The notes under the pieces: model-generated
Database searches by the model: none
Seen by the model: the letters and a program-made list of their open reading frames with translations, nothing else
What the model was told of the DNA's origin: nothing
Made by a program: the position numbers and the translations under genes
Shown: piece after piece, positions 18,372-26,204 of the stretch
Layout of the letters: every line of letters starts with the position of its first letter
How positions within the stretch are numbered: position 1 is the stretch's first letter
Assembly: GCA_030750975.1 (NCBI GenBank)
Contig: JASMHC010000017.1
Span: forward strand, 1 to 64,000
DNA length: 64,000 nucleotides
Direction: 5' to 3'
DNA from: Paracoccaceae bacterium
GTDB taxonomy: Bacteria > Pseudomonadota > Alphaproteobacteria > Rhodobacterales > Rhodobacteraceae

Positions 18372-19064
18372 CTACCGGCGGGATGTGACCGCGTGGTAGA
18401 TATGGGTGAACGTCGCCGCCCCCAGAATCGGGATCACCAGATTGACGATCGGAATCGACAGCGGAATAGCCATCAGCGTTCCGGCAAACCAGATCGTCAG
18501 CCCGTGCTGTCTGCGCAGCTTTTTGGCCCCGTCCAGACCGACACGGCGCATGGCGGCCAGCTGGAAATATTCGCGCCCCAAAAGAAATCCGTTGAGCAGC
18601 CAGAATATGAGCGGTGCAAACGGCGGAAACAGGGCGTAAAAGAACAGCGCCAGCGTGTTGGCGGCAATCAGAACGCCCATGAAATTCACGCTGTCCTTCA
18701 ATCCGGTCCAGAACGGGATCGGCGGCACTTTGGCCAGATGGGGATAGTGTGCGTCTTCAACCGCGCTGGCCACATCCTCGAGAAACAACGAGGTGATGGC
18801 CGAGGCGACGGGGATCATCAGGAAGGTGGACAAAATCACCATCAGCAGAAAAGACGACCAGCTTAGCAGATCGTTCAGCCAGCGGACCTCGCCGACGAAC
18901 CAGAGCGAGACTTCGCCGTCAAAAAGCCAGCTGAGCAGCAAAAGGAAAGCGGCGTAGGCGGCGATCAGCAGGGCAAGGGTCAGCCCGACGCCAAGCATCA
19001 GGACACGGCGGAACCGTGGATCGCCCGTTTGGCCCAGCGCCTTGAAGAAGCTGGAAAAGATCAT
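18372..19064 (-). CDS. EI24 domain (CysZ-like) membrane protein
   Basis: A 230-residue inner-membrane protein with several hydrophobic segments and the EI24/CysZ signatures: GLKDSVNFMGVLIAANTLALFFYAL in the middle and LLNGFLLGREYFQLAAMRRV further on, where the RE-Y pattern is conserved. E. coli CysZ imports sulfate, but alphaproteobacterial members of this domain family are not firmly assigned, so sulfate transport is only a possibility. Its start overlaps the stop of the upstream nitroreductase gene by four bases, so the pair forms an operon. Confidence 0.82.
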   Translation of the reverse strand: MIFSSFFKALGQTGDPRFRRVLMLGVGLTLALLIAAYAAFLLLLSWLFDGEVSLWFVGEVRWLNDLLSWSSFLLMVILSTFLMIPVASAITSLFLEDVASAVEDAHYPHLAKVPPIPFWTGLKDSVNFMGVLIAANTLALFFYALFPPFAPLIFWLLNGFLLGREYFQLAAMRRVGLDGAKKLRRQHGLTIWFAGTLMAIPLSIPIVNLVIPILGAATFTHIYHAVTSRR

Positions 19065-19639
19065 TCGCTCACCCAGGTTGTGATCGCGGAAATGTCCGGG
19101 CGCGGCCGGTCTTTAGGCTCAGCTTTCGGGGTGCCGATATGCACGATACCCGCCACACGCTCGTCCTTTTCCATGCCCAGCACGGTCTGGCAGAATGTCG
19201 GGTCATGGCTGAACCAGCCGGACAACCAGTTTGCCCCCCAGCCCGACGCAAGGGCAGCGTTCAGCAGCGACAGGCACACAGCACCCGCGGTATAGACCTG
19301 TTCCGCCACCGGCACGCTGGCCTCGGGGCTTGCGCGGTCCACGACCACCACGGCCAGTTGGGCGTTCTCATAATGCGGCATCGGCTTGGCGATTTTTTCT
19401 TCTCCCACACCCAGACGCGCACCGGTTTCCTTGATGCCTTCGATCACACGCTCGATACCGGCGCGTTCCAATACGATAAAGCGATAGGGAACCACCGCCC
19501 CGTGATCCGGCGTACGGGCGGCGGCGGTCAGCATGATCTCAAGCGCGTCTCGCGACGGCACCGGGCCGGTCATCACCTTGGCCGGCACCGACCGGCGGGA
19601 GAGTAGAAAATCAAGGGCGGCTTGGTTGCGTGCGGGCAT
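19061..19639 (-). CDS. nitroreductase family protein (YdjA-like)
   Basis: A 192-residue FMN-dependent nitroreductase. The FMN-phosphate motif FLLSRRSVPAK lies near the N-terminus. The central AARTPDHGAVVPYRFIVLE and C-terminal GIVHIGTPKAEPKDRPRPD match the short YdjA branch, which lacks the longer helical insertions of NfsA/NfsB. These are flavin enzymes of uncertain physiological substrate. It is the first gene of a pair with the EI24 protein (ATGA overlap). Confidence 0.9.
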   Translation of the reverse strand: MPARNQAALDFLLSRRSVPAKVMTGPVPSRDALEIMLTAAARTPDHGAVVPYRFIVLERAGIERVIEGIKETGARLGVGEEKIAKPMPHYENAQLAVVVVDRASPEASVPVAEQVYTAGAVCLSLLNAALASGWGANWLSGWFSHDPTFCQTVLGMEKDERVAGIVHIGTPKAEPKDRPRPDISAITTWVSE

Positions 19640-19735
19640 TGGGGTCTCCGAAATCTGTTGGCTCTTTATGTGTTGGCTGCGTCAAGCCGGGTCAAGGCGT
19701 CAATGGCGAAACCGAAGGTCACAGGTGCCCGCAGG

Positions 19736-20836
19736 CTAAAGATCGGCGGCCAGATCCTCGATCCATTGGGTGACAAACGCATCAAAGGCCGGTCCCGGCT
19801 GGCGCTTGTTTGTGACCTCTTCCATCGGGTCAACCGCCCGAACCGGTGAACCGGCCATGGTTTCAATCACCGCATGACCGCAAAACGGGACGTGAACATC
19901 GGAATAGCCGCCTTCATGCACGACAACCAGACGTCCGTCACAAAGCCGGTCGGCGCTGTCCATCACCATTTGGGTCATTTGCCGGAAAGTGTCGGGCACG
20001 GCCATCATCCGGCCAAGCGGATCATAGATCGACGCATCATAGCCGCTGGCAACGACGATCACATCGGGCGCAAAATCATCCAGCGCAGGCAGCACCAGAC
20101 GCTCCATCGCTTCAAGATAGCCCCGATGGCCGGTGCCCGGTGGAAGCGGAATGTTCAGGTTAAAGCCTTCGCCCGCCCCTGCCCCGCGTTCGGTCGCATC
20201 GCCGGTATCGACCGGATAGTTGCGTTCCTGATGCAGGCTGATCGTCAGCACATCGTCGCGATCATAGAATATCGCCTCGGTCCCGTTGCCGTGATGCACG
20301 TCCCAATCCACCACCGCCACGCGCGAAACCAGCCCTTCGGCAAAGGCAGCTTCGACGGCAATGGCGATATTTGCCAGCAGGCAAAACCCGTTCGGCCAGT
20401 CCGGCAGACAGTGATGACCGGGCGGGCGGGACAGGGCATAGGCATTGTCGGCCTCGCCCAGAAGCACCGCCATCAGCGCCCCGCGTGCCAGACCCGCCGA
20501 TACGCAGGCGGTTTCGTACCCGCCTTTTCCGAAGGGAGTGCGCAAGCCCAGTTCGCCGCCGCCATCATCGGACATTGCCTTGAACCGGTTCAGAAAATCT
20601 GCCGGATGAACGCGCTCAAGCTCGACCCGTGTCGCGGGATCGGCCTGACGATATTCCAGCTCGGCGGCCAATCCGGTGACATCCAGCAAGGATTTCAAAC
20701 GCCGTTTCGCCTCGGGCGATTCCGGCAGACCCCCGGCCGACAGGGGCTGCACATGGCCGCCCAGAGGATAGGTCCCCGCATAGCCTTCACCTGCGTGCCA
20801 GAAACACCGCTCATCCCAGAAAAACGCTGTGGTCAT
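19736..20836 (-). CDS. histone-deacetylase-fold amidohydrolase
   Basis: A 366-residue protein of the class II histone deacetylase/acetylpolyamine amidohydrolase superfamily. Catalytic and zinc residues are visible in SRPPGHHCLPDWPNGFC, VVDWDVHHGNGTEAIFY, ISLHQERNYP and the later SGYDASIYDPLG. In bacteria such enzymes deacetylate small amines such as acetylpolyamines or act on protein acetyl-lysine; the true substrate is unknown here. The ATG at 20836 has an AGGAGAG ribosome site upstream. A small conserved gene lies just upstream on the same strand. Confidence 0.92.
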   Translation of the reverse strand: MTTAFFWDERCFWHAGEGYAGTYPLGGHVQPLSAGGLPESPEAKRRLKSLLDVTGLAAELEYRQADPATRVELERVHPADFLNRFKAMSDDGGGELGLRTPFGKGGYETACVSAGLARGALMAVLLGEADNAYALSRPPGHHCLPDWPNGFCLLANIAIAVEAAFAEGLVSRVAVVDWDVHHGNGTEAIFYDRDDVLTISLHQERNYPVDTGDATERGAGAGEGFNLNIPLPPGTGHRGYLEAMERLVLPALDDFAPDVIVVASGYDASIYDPLGRMMAVPDTFRQMTQMVMDSADRLCDGRLVVVHEGGYSDVHVPFCGHAVIETMAGSPVRAVDPMEEVTNKRQPGPAFDAFVTQWIEDLAADL

Positions 20837-20859
20837 GCTGGCTCTCCTGCCGATTGGGG

Positions 20860-21093
20860 TTAGACCTGTTTGATCCGGTACACCCCTTCGGGCAGATCCA
20901 GCGCCGCTGTCAGATCATCCAGCATGGCGATCGACAGGGTGATCTTGTGCGTCCGGTCGGTGCGCGGATCATATTGCTCGACCGTGATACACTCGGCAAA
21001 AGCGTTGATCACAATGTCTTCCTGAAGCGGTGCCTCACCTTCATCAACCAAGGTGATAACCGACGAGTCAAATTCGTGTTCGATGCTAAACAT
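20860..21093 (-). CDS. small hypothetical protein
   Basis: A 77-residue acidic protein (start MFSIEHEFDSSVITLVDEG) with no signal peptide, membrane segment or catalytic motif. Base composition matches the chromosome. It lies 23 bases upstream of the deacetylase-fold gene on the same strand, so it is probably co-transcribed. I recognise no function; the even hydrophobic spacing suggests a small folded beta-rich domain. Confidence 0.65.
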   Translation of the reverse strand: MFSIEHEFDSSVITLVDEGEAPLQEDIVINAFAECITVEQYDPRTDRTHKITLSIAMLDDLTAALDLPEGVYRIKQV

Positions 21094-21227
21094 GGGACCA
21101 GCTTATCCAAGCCCCATTCACAGGCAAGCCCTGTTCACAAGGGAAGGCCGATCATCCGGTTGATCTGAGTCATGGCGTTTTCGACCGTTCGCGCAGTACC
21201 TTTTCAGGCAAAAGCAGGGGATGTCAC

Positions 21228-21479
21228 ATGACCACAGATGACAGATACACAAAACACGCAAAGCTCGTTTCGAAGATGGCTGACAAGGTGGGGCTTGACC
21301 TGCTGGAAAAAATGCAACGCGGCGAGCTGGATTCCGAAGACCTGCGCATGATGGTGCATCGCTGCGAAGGCTGCACAGACCCTGAAGATTGCCGACACAA
21401 GCTGGAAAGCGGCCAGATCACGGAATCGCCGCCGGATTACTGCCGCAATGCGCCGATCTTCGAGGCGATGAAGGGCTGA
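21228..21479 (+). CDS. DUF6455 family protein
   Basis: An 83-residue protein with a helical N-terminus and the cysteine pattern CEGCTDPEDC, then YC near the end, typical of DUF6455, a small family common in Rhodobacteraceae. The spacing could allow metal binding or disulfides, but function is unknown. A second DUF6455 gene lies at 21996 with a YigZ/IMPACT-like gene between. All three run in the same direction. Confidence 0.82.
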   Translation: MTTDDRYTKHAKLVSKMADKVGLDLLEKMQRGELDSEDLRMMVHRCEGCTDPEDCRHKLESGQITESPPDYCRNAPIFEAMKG

Positions 21480-21572
21480 AACGTTTCGGCAAATTGGCGG
21501 GACGGCGAATTTGGGGGTTTGTGCCCGGCGCATCAGGTGCTAGTCGGGGTGTCCTGTGCAATTGGGCCGCTG

Positions 21573-21935
21573 ATGTATCAAATCGCTCATGTTCTGACCG
21601 ACCGCGGGTCGAAATACGCGGTTTCCGGCGGGCCGGTAAAAGACCGCGCCGATGCGGATGCGTTTGTAAAAACCCTTAAAAGATCCAAGAAATTCGCCAA
21701 GGCCACGCATAACACATGGGCGGTTATTCTGTCGGACGGAACCGTGCTGAAAAGCGACGACGGCGAAGCCGGTGCAGGCATGGTGATCGTGAATATTCTC
21801 AAACACGAAATGCTGACCGATCACATCGTGGTAGTGACCCGCTGGTATGGCGGAACCAAGCTGGGCGGAGACCGGTTCAGGCGGGTGAAGGATTGCGTGC
21901 GGGCCTATCTGGCCGAGTTTCACCGCGCCGTTTGA
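21573..21935 (+). CDS. YigZ/IMPACT N-terminal domain protein
   Basis: A 120-residue protein that corresponds to the UPF0029/IMPACT N-terminal domain alone. Signatures are THNTWAVILSDGTVLKSDDG, EAGAGMVIVNILK and VVVTRWYGGTKLGGDRFRRV. Full YigZ proteins are about 200 residues with a second C-terminal domain, absent here, so this is a short single-domain form. IMPACT relatives in eukaryotes regulate translation; the bacterial role is unclear. The ATG at 21573 gives a natural start (MYQIAHVL), although its ribosome site is weak. Confidence 0.78.
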   Translation: MYQIAHVLTDRGSKYAVSGGPVKDRADADAFVKTLKRSKKFAKATHNTWAVILSDGTVLKSDDGEAGAGMVIVNILKHEMLTDHIVVVTRWYGGTKLGGDRFRRVKDCVRAYLAEFHRAV

Positions 21936-21995
21936 CCCCAGTCAAGGCCGGTCAGGACCGAATCGCCTAGGGTCGGCTGGTGAAAGGGGAAACCG

Positions 21996-22253
21996 ATGAA
22001 GCCACTTGGCAATCAGATGAAGCGCTACTGGCGAGTCATTGGCATGGCCAATGCCGTGGGTGTCGATCTTGTGAAAGCGCATGAAACCGACCGTCTGACC
22101 GATCAGCAATGGGCCGGGATGGTTGAAAGTTGCCGCACCTGCCAGTGGGATGACGGATGCAAAGCCTTCCTTGCCCAAGCCGATGGCGACCAAAGCGTGC
22201 CCGCGGACTGCCTGAATGCCAAACGGTTCGAGGCTCTGCTGAAGACGACCTAA
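21996..22253 (+). CDS. DUF6455 family protein, second copy
   Basis: An 85-residue paralogue of the protein at 21228. It shares the overall plan: a helical N-terminus with VGVDLVKAHETDRLTDQQWA, then CRTCQWDDGC and a late Cys in VPADCLNAKRFEALL, which parallels YCRNAPIFEAM in the first copy. Function unknown. It is followed 59 bases later by diacylglycerol kinase on the same strand. Confidence 0.82.
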   Translation: MKPLGNQMKRYWRVIGMANAVGVDLVKAHETDRLTDQQWAGMVESCRTCQWDDGCKAFLAQADGDQSVPADCLNAKRFEALLKTT

Positions 22254-22312
22254 GCCCCCTTGCCCTTGCCATATATCCCCGCTTGACCGATCATCGGCCA
22301 AAAAGGGACGCA

Positions 22313-22669
22313 ATGCTTTATTTCCTGAAACGTCTGAAATACCGCTGCATCTGGAGCTGGCAGGGCATCATCGTCACCTGGCGCGAAGAGCATTCCTTTC
22401 GCTCGTGGGTCTGGGCCAACCTGGTCTCGGTCATCGCCGCCTTTGCCCTGCCGCTGACCTATGGGGATCGGGCGTTGATCCTTGCACTGGGGGTGCTGGT
22501 TCTTGCGGCTGAACTGATCAATACCGGTATCGAGAACGCGGTGGATTTTGTCTCGGAAAAGCAACATCCGCTGGCCAGAAAAGCCAAGGATGCCGGCAGT
22601 GCGGGCGTGGCCGTGACCGCCATCGCGGCGGGGATCGCCTGGATCGTGATCCTGATCGGGATCTTTTGA
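22313..22669 (+). CDS. dgkA: diacylglycerol kinase (DgkA type)
   Basis: A 118-residue integral membrane kinase with three transmembrane helices. The family signature ELINTGIENAVDFVSEKQHP, followed by LARKAKDAGSAGVAV, carries the catalytic and metal-binding acidic residues; EEHSFRSWVWAN is the typical first amphipathic part. DgkA recycles diacylglycerol to phosphatidate in the inner membrane, and some relatives phosphorylate undecaprenol. The ATG at 22313 gives the standard length. Its stop codon overlaps the ATG of the next gene (ATGA type junction). Confidence 0.93.
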   Translation: MLYFLKRLKYRCIWSWQGIIVTWREEHSFRSWVWANLVSVIAAFALPLTYGDRALILALGVLVLAAELINTGIENAVDFVSEKQHPLARKAKDAGSAGVAVTAIAAGIAWIVILIGIF

Positions 22670-23124
22670 TGCTTGATCTGGTGCATTTTGTTCACATCGC
22701 CGGAGCAACCGTCTTTGTCGGTTCGGTGGTTTTTTTTGATTGGGCGGTCGGCGGTGCTCTGGCCCGGATGACACCCGAAGCCCGCAAATCCGCCGCCCAC
22801 GCCATCCGGCCGTTCAGCGGCCCGATCATCATGGGATCGCTGGCCGTGACGTTGCTTGCGGGTATTGCGCGGCTTTTCCTGTCCGGCGCAGTGACCGGCT
22901 GGGCGGATCTGTTTTCCGGCTATGCCGGCCGCGCGATACTGGCGCTGGTGATCGTGATCGCATCCGAGGGGCTGGCCGCCCCTTTCCGCAAACACATGCG
23001 GGCGGGGATCGATACTCTGGACGACAGCGCCTTTTTGCTGTGGTGGAAACGGTATCGCAGCTTGAATGCGCTTGTTTTGGCAGCGGTGCTTTTGTTGATG
23101 GTGTCGATGCGGTTGGGGTGGTGA
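22669..23124 (+). CDS. CopD-like small integral membrane protein
   Basis: A 151-residue protein with four hydrophobic helices and conserved residues in VHFVHIAGATVFVGSVVFFDW, resembling the CopD/DUF2269-like membrane domain. In CopD the His residues are linked to copper; here only the first-helix histidines are evident, so a copper role is speculative. The ATG at 22669 overlaps the dgkA stop, so the two genes are translationally coupled. Confidence 0.72.
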   Translation: MLDLVHFVHIAGATVFVGSVVFFDWAVGGALARMTPEARKSAAHAIRPFSGPIIMGSLAVTLLAGIARLFLSGAVTGWADLFSGYAGRAILALVIVIASEGLAAPFRKHMRAGIDTLDDSAFLLWWKRYRSLNALVLAAVLLLMVSMRLGW

Positions 23125-23145
23125 CCCTTCACAGCAAGTGCGCAT

Positions 23146-23514
23146 TTACGACGGAGTCAGCGGGCAGCCCATAAGAATGGCCTGTTTTTCCAATGCGACC
23201 ATTTCGCCTCGTAATTGGGCAAGTTGGTCAGCGGTGTCTGCATTTCCACCCGTTAGGAAATAGACGGCTGGTCTGGACCAGACAGACGCGAGTGCTGCAA
23301 CCGACAATACTGCATCATTGGTGGCCAGCTTATCCTGCACCTTTGCCACTTCCTGTGCATCTGCACTCACGCGAGCAGCTTCCTGTTTCAACTGCGTGCA
23401 AGAATACGTCTGATAATTGTAAGTTGGCACGTAAAAAGGAGAAATGGACTCGGACCGCTCGGCGCAGGCAGCTAGGGCTACCACCGCCAGAAGCGCAAAC
23501 TTTGAAAAATTCAT
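23146..23514 (-). CDS. hypothetical lipoprotein
   Basis: A 122-residue protein with a clear lipoprotein signal: MNFSKFALLAVVALAAC, with the lipobox Cys at residue 17. The mature part has a conserved-looking TYNYQTYSCTQLKQEAARV and a short hydrophobic stretch (LSVAALASVWSRPAVYFL), then a coiled-coil-like heptad region (TADQLAQLRGEMVALEKQAI). The pattern is common among small proteobacterial lipoproteins of unknown function. Its promoter must lie in the AT-rich gap upstream. Confidence 0.75.
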   Translation of the reverse strand: MNFSKFALLAVVALAACAERSESISPFYVPTYNYQTYSCTQLKQEAARVSADAQEVAKVQDKLATNDAVLSVAALASVWSRPAVYFLTGGNADTADQLAQLRGEMVALEKQAILMGCPLTPS

Positions 23515-23901
23515 GAAGTATCACCTTTGGTTGTATTTTGGCGATATAAGGGCAGGCAAACAAGCGTGTCAATGTGAGAAACTATGATTTTCAGGGAGCA
23601 GCGAATTGGGGAAAATTCACTATTTATCAGATTGATACAATTACGATAACCAAATATCGAACTTATACCTAACGCCTGTTTGATTCGCTATAAGGTTGAA
23701 TACAAAATGATAATACGAAAGCTTGAAACTTCGCGTGCCATTGAATTTTCGCCGACGTACCCGGCAATATCGGCTGCAATTGCATGGTCCTCGGCCGGCA
23801 CTGGCCTTAGTGAGGGTGAATTTGAAACCTTCCGAAGTAGCAAGCATCAAATTTCACGTTTGAAAACTGAAACGTGCTGATTGAGCGGCAGGAATTTTGA
23901 T
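23515..23901. other. AT-rich intergenic region without a supported gene
   Basis: About 390 bases between the lipoprotein gene and the end of rimO, much richer in A and T than the surroundings. Short open frames on both strands (23680-23880 plus, 23641-23850 minus) have no recognisable domain, no good ribosome site and odd composition, so I do not call them genes. It probably holds the lipoprotein promoter. It could also be decayed foreign DNA. Confidence 0.5.
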
Positions 23902-25296
23902 TCAAATTTTTCGATTTTCGCTTTGGGTTTTCAGAACGCCCCAAAGGTCGTAATCCGAGGCCTCGTCCACCTCAACCTTCACCACATCCCCAACCGACAA
24001 CCCTTCGGTTCCCTCATCAATAAACAGGTTCCCGTCGATCTCGGGTGCGTCGGCCCATGTGCGGCACGAGGCGATCCCGTCTTCGTCGATGTCGTCCACG
24101 ATGACCTCTAACCGCTGACCAACCTTCGCCGCCAGTTTCGCCTCGGAAATCGCCTGCGCCTTCTCCATGAACCGTTCCCATCGGTCCTGTTTGACCTCTT
24201 CGGCCACGTGATCCGGCAGATCATTTGACCGTGCCCCATCGACGTTTTCGTATTTGAAACAGCCGACACGATCCAGCTGCGCCTCGTCCATCCAGTCCAG
24301 CAGGGTCTGAAACTCTTCCTCGGTCTCGCCGGGGTAGCCGACGATAAAGGTGCTGCGCAGCGTGATGTCAGGGCAATCGCTGCGCCATGCGGCGATTTCG
24401 TCCAGTGTTTTCGCCGCAGCCGCAGGGCGGGCCATGCGTTTGAGCGTATCGGGGTGGGCGTGCTGAAAGGGAATATCCAGATAGGGCAGGATCAGCCCTT
24501 CGGCCATCAGCGGGATCAGCTGGCGCACATGCGGATAGGGGTAGACATAATGCAGCCGCACCCAGGCCCCCAGCGACCCGAGATCGCGGGCAAGGTCGGT
24601 GATATGGGCGCGGTGCCCCCGCTCTTCGGCGTGTTTGATGTCAACGCCATATGCCGAGGTGTCCTGGCTGATCACCAGCAATTCCTTGACGCCATTGTCC
24701 ACCAGCTTTTCCGCCTCGCGCAGCACCGCATGGGCGGGGCGGCTGGCAAGGCGGCCGCGCATGTCGGGGATGATGCAGAACTTGCACTTGTGGTTACAGC
24801 CCTCGGAGATTTTCAGATAGCTGTAATGGCGCGGCGTCAGGCTGACCCCGCTGGCGGGCAGCAGATCGACATAAGGGTCGGGGCTGGGCGGCACGGCCCC
24901 GTGCACGGCATCCAGCACCTGTTCGTATTGATGCGGGCCGGTGACGGCGAGCACACGTGGATGCACACCGGTGATATAGTCAGGCTCGGCCCCCATGCAG
25001 CCGGTGACAATCACCTTGCCGTTTTCCTGCAACGCCTCGCCAATCGCCTCGAGGCTTTCGGCCTTGGCGCTATCGAGAAACCCGCAGGTGTTGACGATCA
25101 CCGCATCCGCGCCTTGGTAGTCGGGCGAGATGCCATAGCCCTCGGCCCGCAGCCTTGTGAGGATACGTTCGCTATCGACCAGGGCCTTCGGACAGCCAAG
25201 CGACACCATCCCGATGGTCGGCTGACCCGCACGGATGGATTCAGAGACACGGGCTCGTGCAAGGTCGGGGCGGAGGTCTGGCGGGTTCTGGCTCAT
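23902..25296 (-). CDS. rimO: ribosomal protein S12 methylthiotransferase RimO
   Basis: A 464-residue radical SAM enzyme that adds a methylthio group to the conserved aspartate of ribosomal protein S12. The N-terminal MTTase domain has the cluster-binding cysteines ([30 protein letters not shown]). The radical SAM motif [11 protein letters not shown] and the C-terminal TRAM domain follow. The start at 25296 ([12 protein letters not shown]) is chosen because the longer frame to 25503 runs into AT-rich sequence upstream, unlike the family. It is divergent from the DpnI-like gene. Confidence 0.94.
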   Translation of the reverse strand: MSQNPPDLRPDLARARVSESIRAGQPTIGMVSLGCPKALVDSERILTRLRAEGYGISPDYQGADAVIVNTCGFLDSAKAESLEAIGEALQENGKVIVTGCMGAEPDYITGVHPRVLAVTGPHQYEQVLDAVHGAVPPSPDPYVDLLPASGVSLTPRHYSYLKISEGCNHKCKFCIIPDMRGRLASRPAHAVLREAEKLVDNGVKELLVISQDTSAYGVDIKHAEERGHRAHITDLARDLGSLGAWVRLHYVYPYPHVRQLIPLMAEGLILPYLDIPFQHAHPDTLKRMARPAAAAKTLDEIAAWRSDCPDITLRSTFIVGYPGETEEEFQTLLDWMDEAQLDRVGCFKYENVDGARSNDLPDHVAEEVKQDRWERFMEKAQAISEAKLAAKVGQRLEVIVDDIDEDGIASCRTWADAPEIDGNLFIDEGTEGLSVGDVVKVEVDEASDYDLWGVLKTQSENRKI

Positions 25297-25433
25297 GGGG
25301 TGGGCGTATAGAGGAAGGTGGTGGGGTGGGGAAGAGCCACTAAAAAATGTGGCTGCTTCCAATTCGCCATGTGTCGCAGTTGAATAGGTCTGGATGACGC
25401 CATTCCGAAAGGTCGGACAAATGAAGTTGGAAT

Positions 25434-26186
25434 TTGGAACCCGCGCAAACGGAAATAAAAAGTGAAAGCCAAAAGGCACGCATTTTGACCGAGGCATGGG
25501 CATCTAACTGGTTGTTTTGTCCCGAGTGTGGGCACTTTGAGCTTTCCCAATTTAAGGCCAACAGACCAGTTGCTGATTTCTTCTGCCCGTCTTGCTTTTC
25601 TCAATACGAACTCAAGAGCCAGAAAAAGCCGTTTGGCGGTAAAATTGTGAATGGTGCATATGCAACGAAAATCGAGCGATTAAATTCGGATACGTCACCT
25701 AACCTAATTCTCATGCATTACGACGCAGATGCGTTGCGGGTGGTGAATCTTACAGCCATTCCAAAACGCTATTTTGTTATGGAAATCGTCGAAAGGAGAA
25801 AACCGTTGGCTGCAACTGCCCGTCGCGCAGGCTGGGTTGGTTCAAACATTTTAATCGGGCGTTTACCAGAATCTGCAAGAGTCCAAATTGTCAGCAACGG
25901 CGTCGTCAGACTTAAGAGCGATGTAATTAGGGAATGGGAAAGAAACAGGTTCGTGGCAGAACAACCTCAGAAATCACGTGGCTGGTTACTCGATGTTTTG
26001 CGTTGCGTTGAGAATATAGGACAATCTGAGTTCACAATTGCACAAGTTTACGAGTTCGAAGGGGAGCTTTCTGGGCTTTACCCAAACAATTCGAATATTC
26101 GTGCCAAGATTCGTCAGCAACTCCAAGTGCTACGAGACAAAGGACAAATAGAGTTTATCGGCGGTGGGGTATACCGCCGCATTTGA
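25434..26186 (+). CDS. DpnI-like methyl-directed type IIM restriction endonuclease
   Basis: A 250-residue protein strongly similar from end to end to DpnI, which cleaves GATC only when the adenine is methylated. Shared blocks are QKARILTE, the zinc-site pairs CPEC (29-32) and CPSC (51-54), and the PD-(D/E)XK core with Asp48 in RPVADFFC and Glu59-x-Lys61 in [21 protein letters not shown] and the C-terminal winged helix ([17 protein letters not shown]) also match. All expected catalytic residues are present. The only in-frame start is TTG at 25434. An ATG at 25421 with a good AAAGG site encodes a more DpnI-like N-terminus ([13 protein letters not shown]) but is out of frame by one base at an A5 tract (25457-25461). 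The gene is AT-rich against its neighbours and no Dam-type methylase is adjacent, fitting a transferred defence gene. Confidence 0.9.
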   Translation: MEPAQTEIKSESQKARILTEAWASNWLFCPECGHFELSQFKANRPVADFFCPSCFSQYELKSQKKPFGGKIVNGAYATKIERLNSDTSPNLILMHYDADALRVVNLTAIPKRYFVMEIVERRKPLAATARRAGWVGSNILIGRLPESARVQIVSNGVVRLKSDVIREWERNRFVAEQPQKSRGWLLDVLRCVENIGQSEFTIAQVYEFEGELSGLYPNNSNIRAKIRQQLQVLRDKGQIEFIGGGVYRRI

Positions 26187-26204
26187 TCCTAAAGTCCTGC
26201 CAAA

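Noticed and set aside
23641-23880. Two short overlapping open frames in the AT-rich gap beside rimO
   Set aside because: No domain, no good ribosome site, odd composition and mutual overlap on opposite strands; treated as non-coding.
25434-26186. A complete restriction-modification system around the DpnI-like gene
   Set aside because: No DNA methyltransferase gene is present beside it; flanking genes are rimO and aspS. DpnI-type enzymes do not need a partner methylase.
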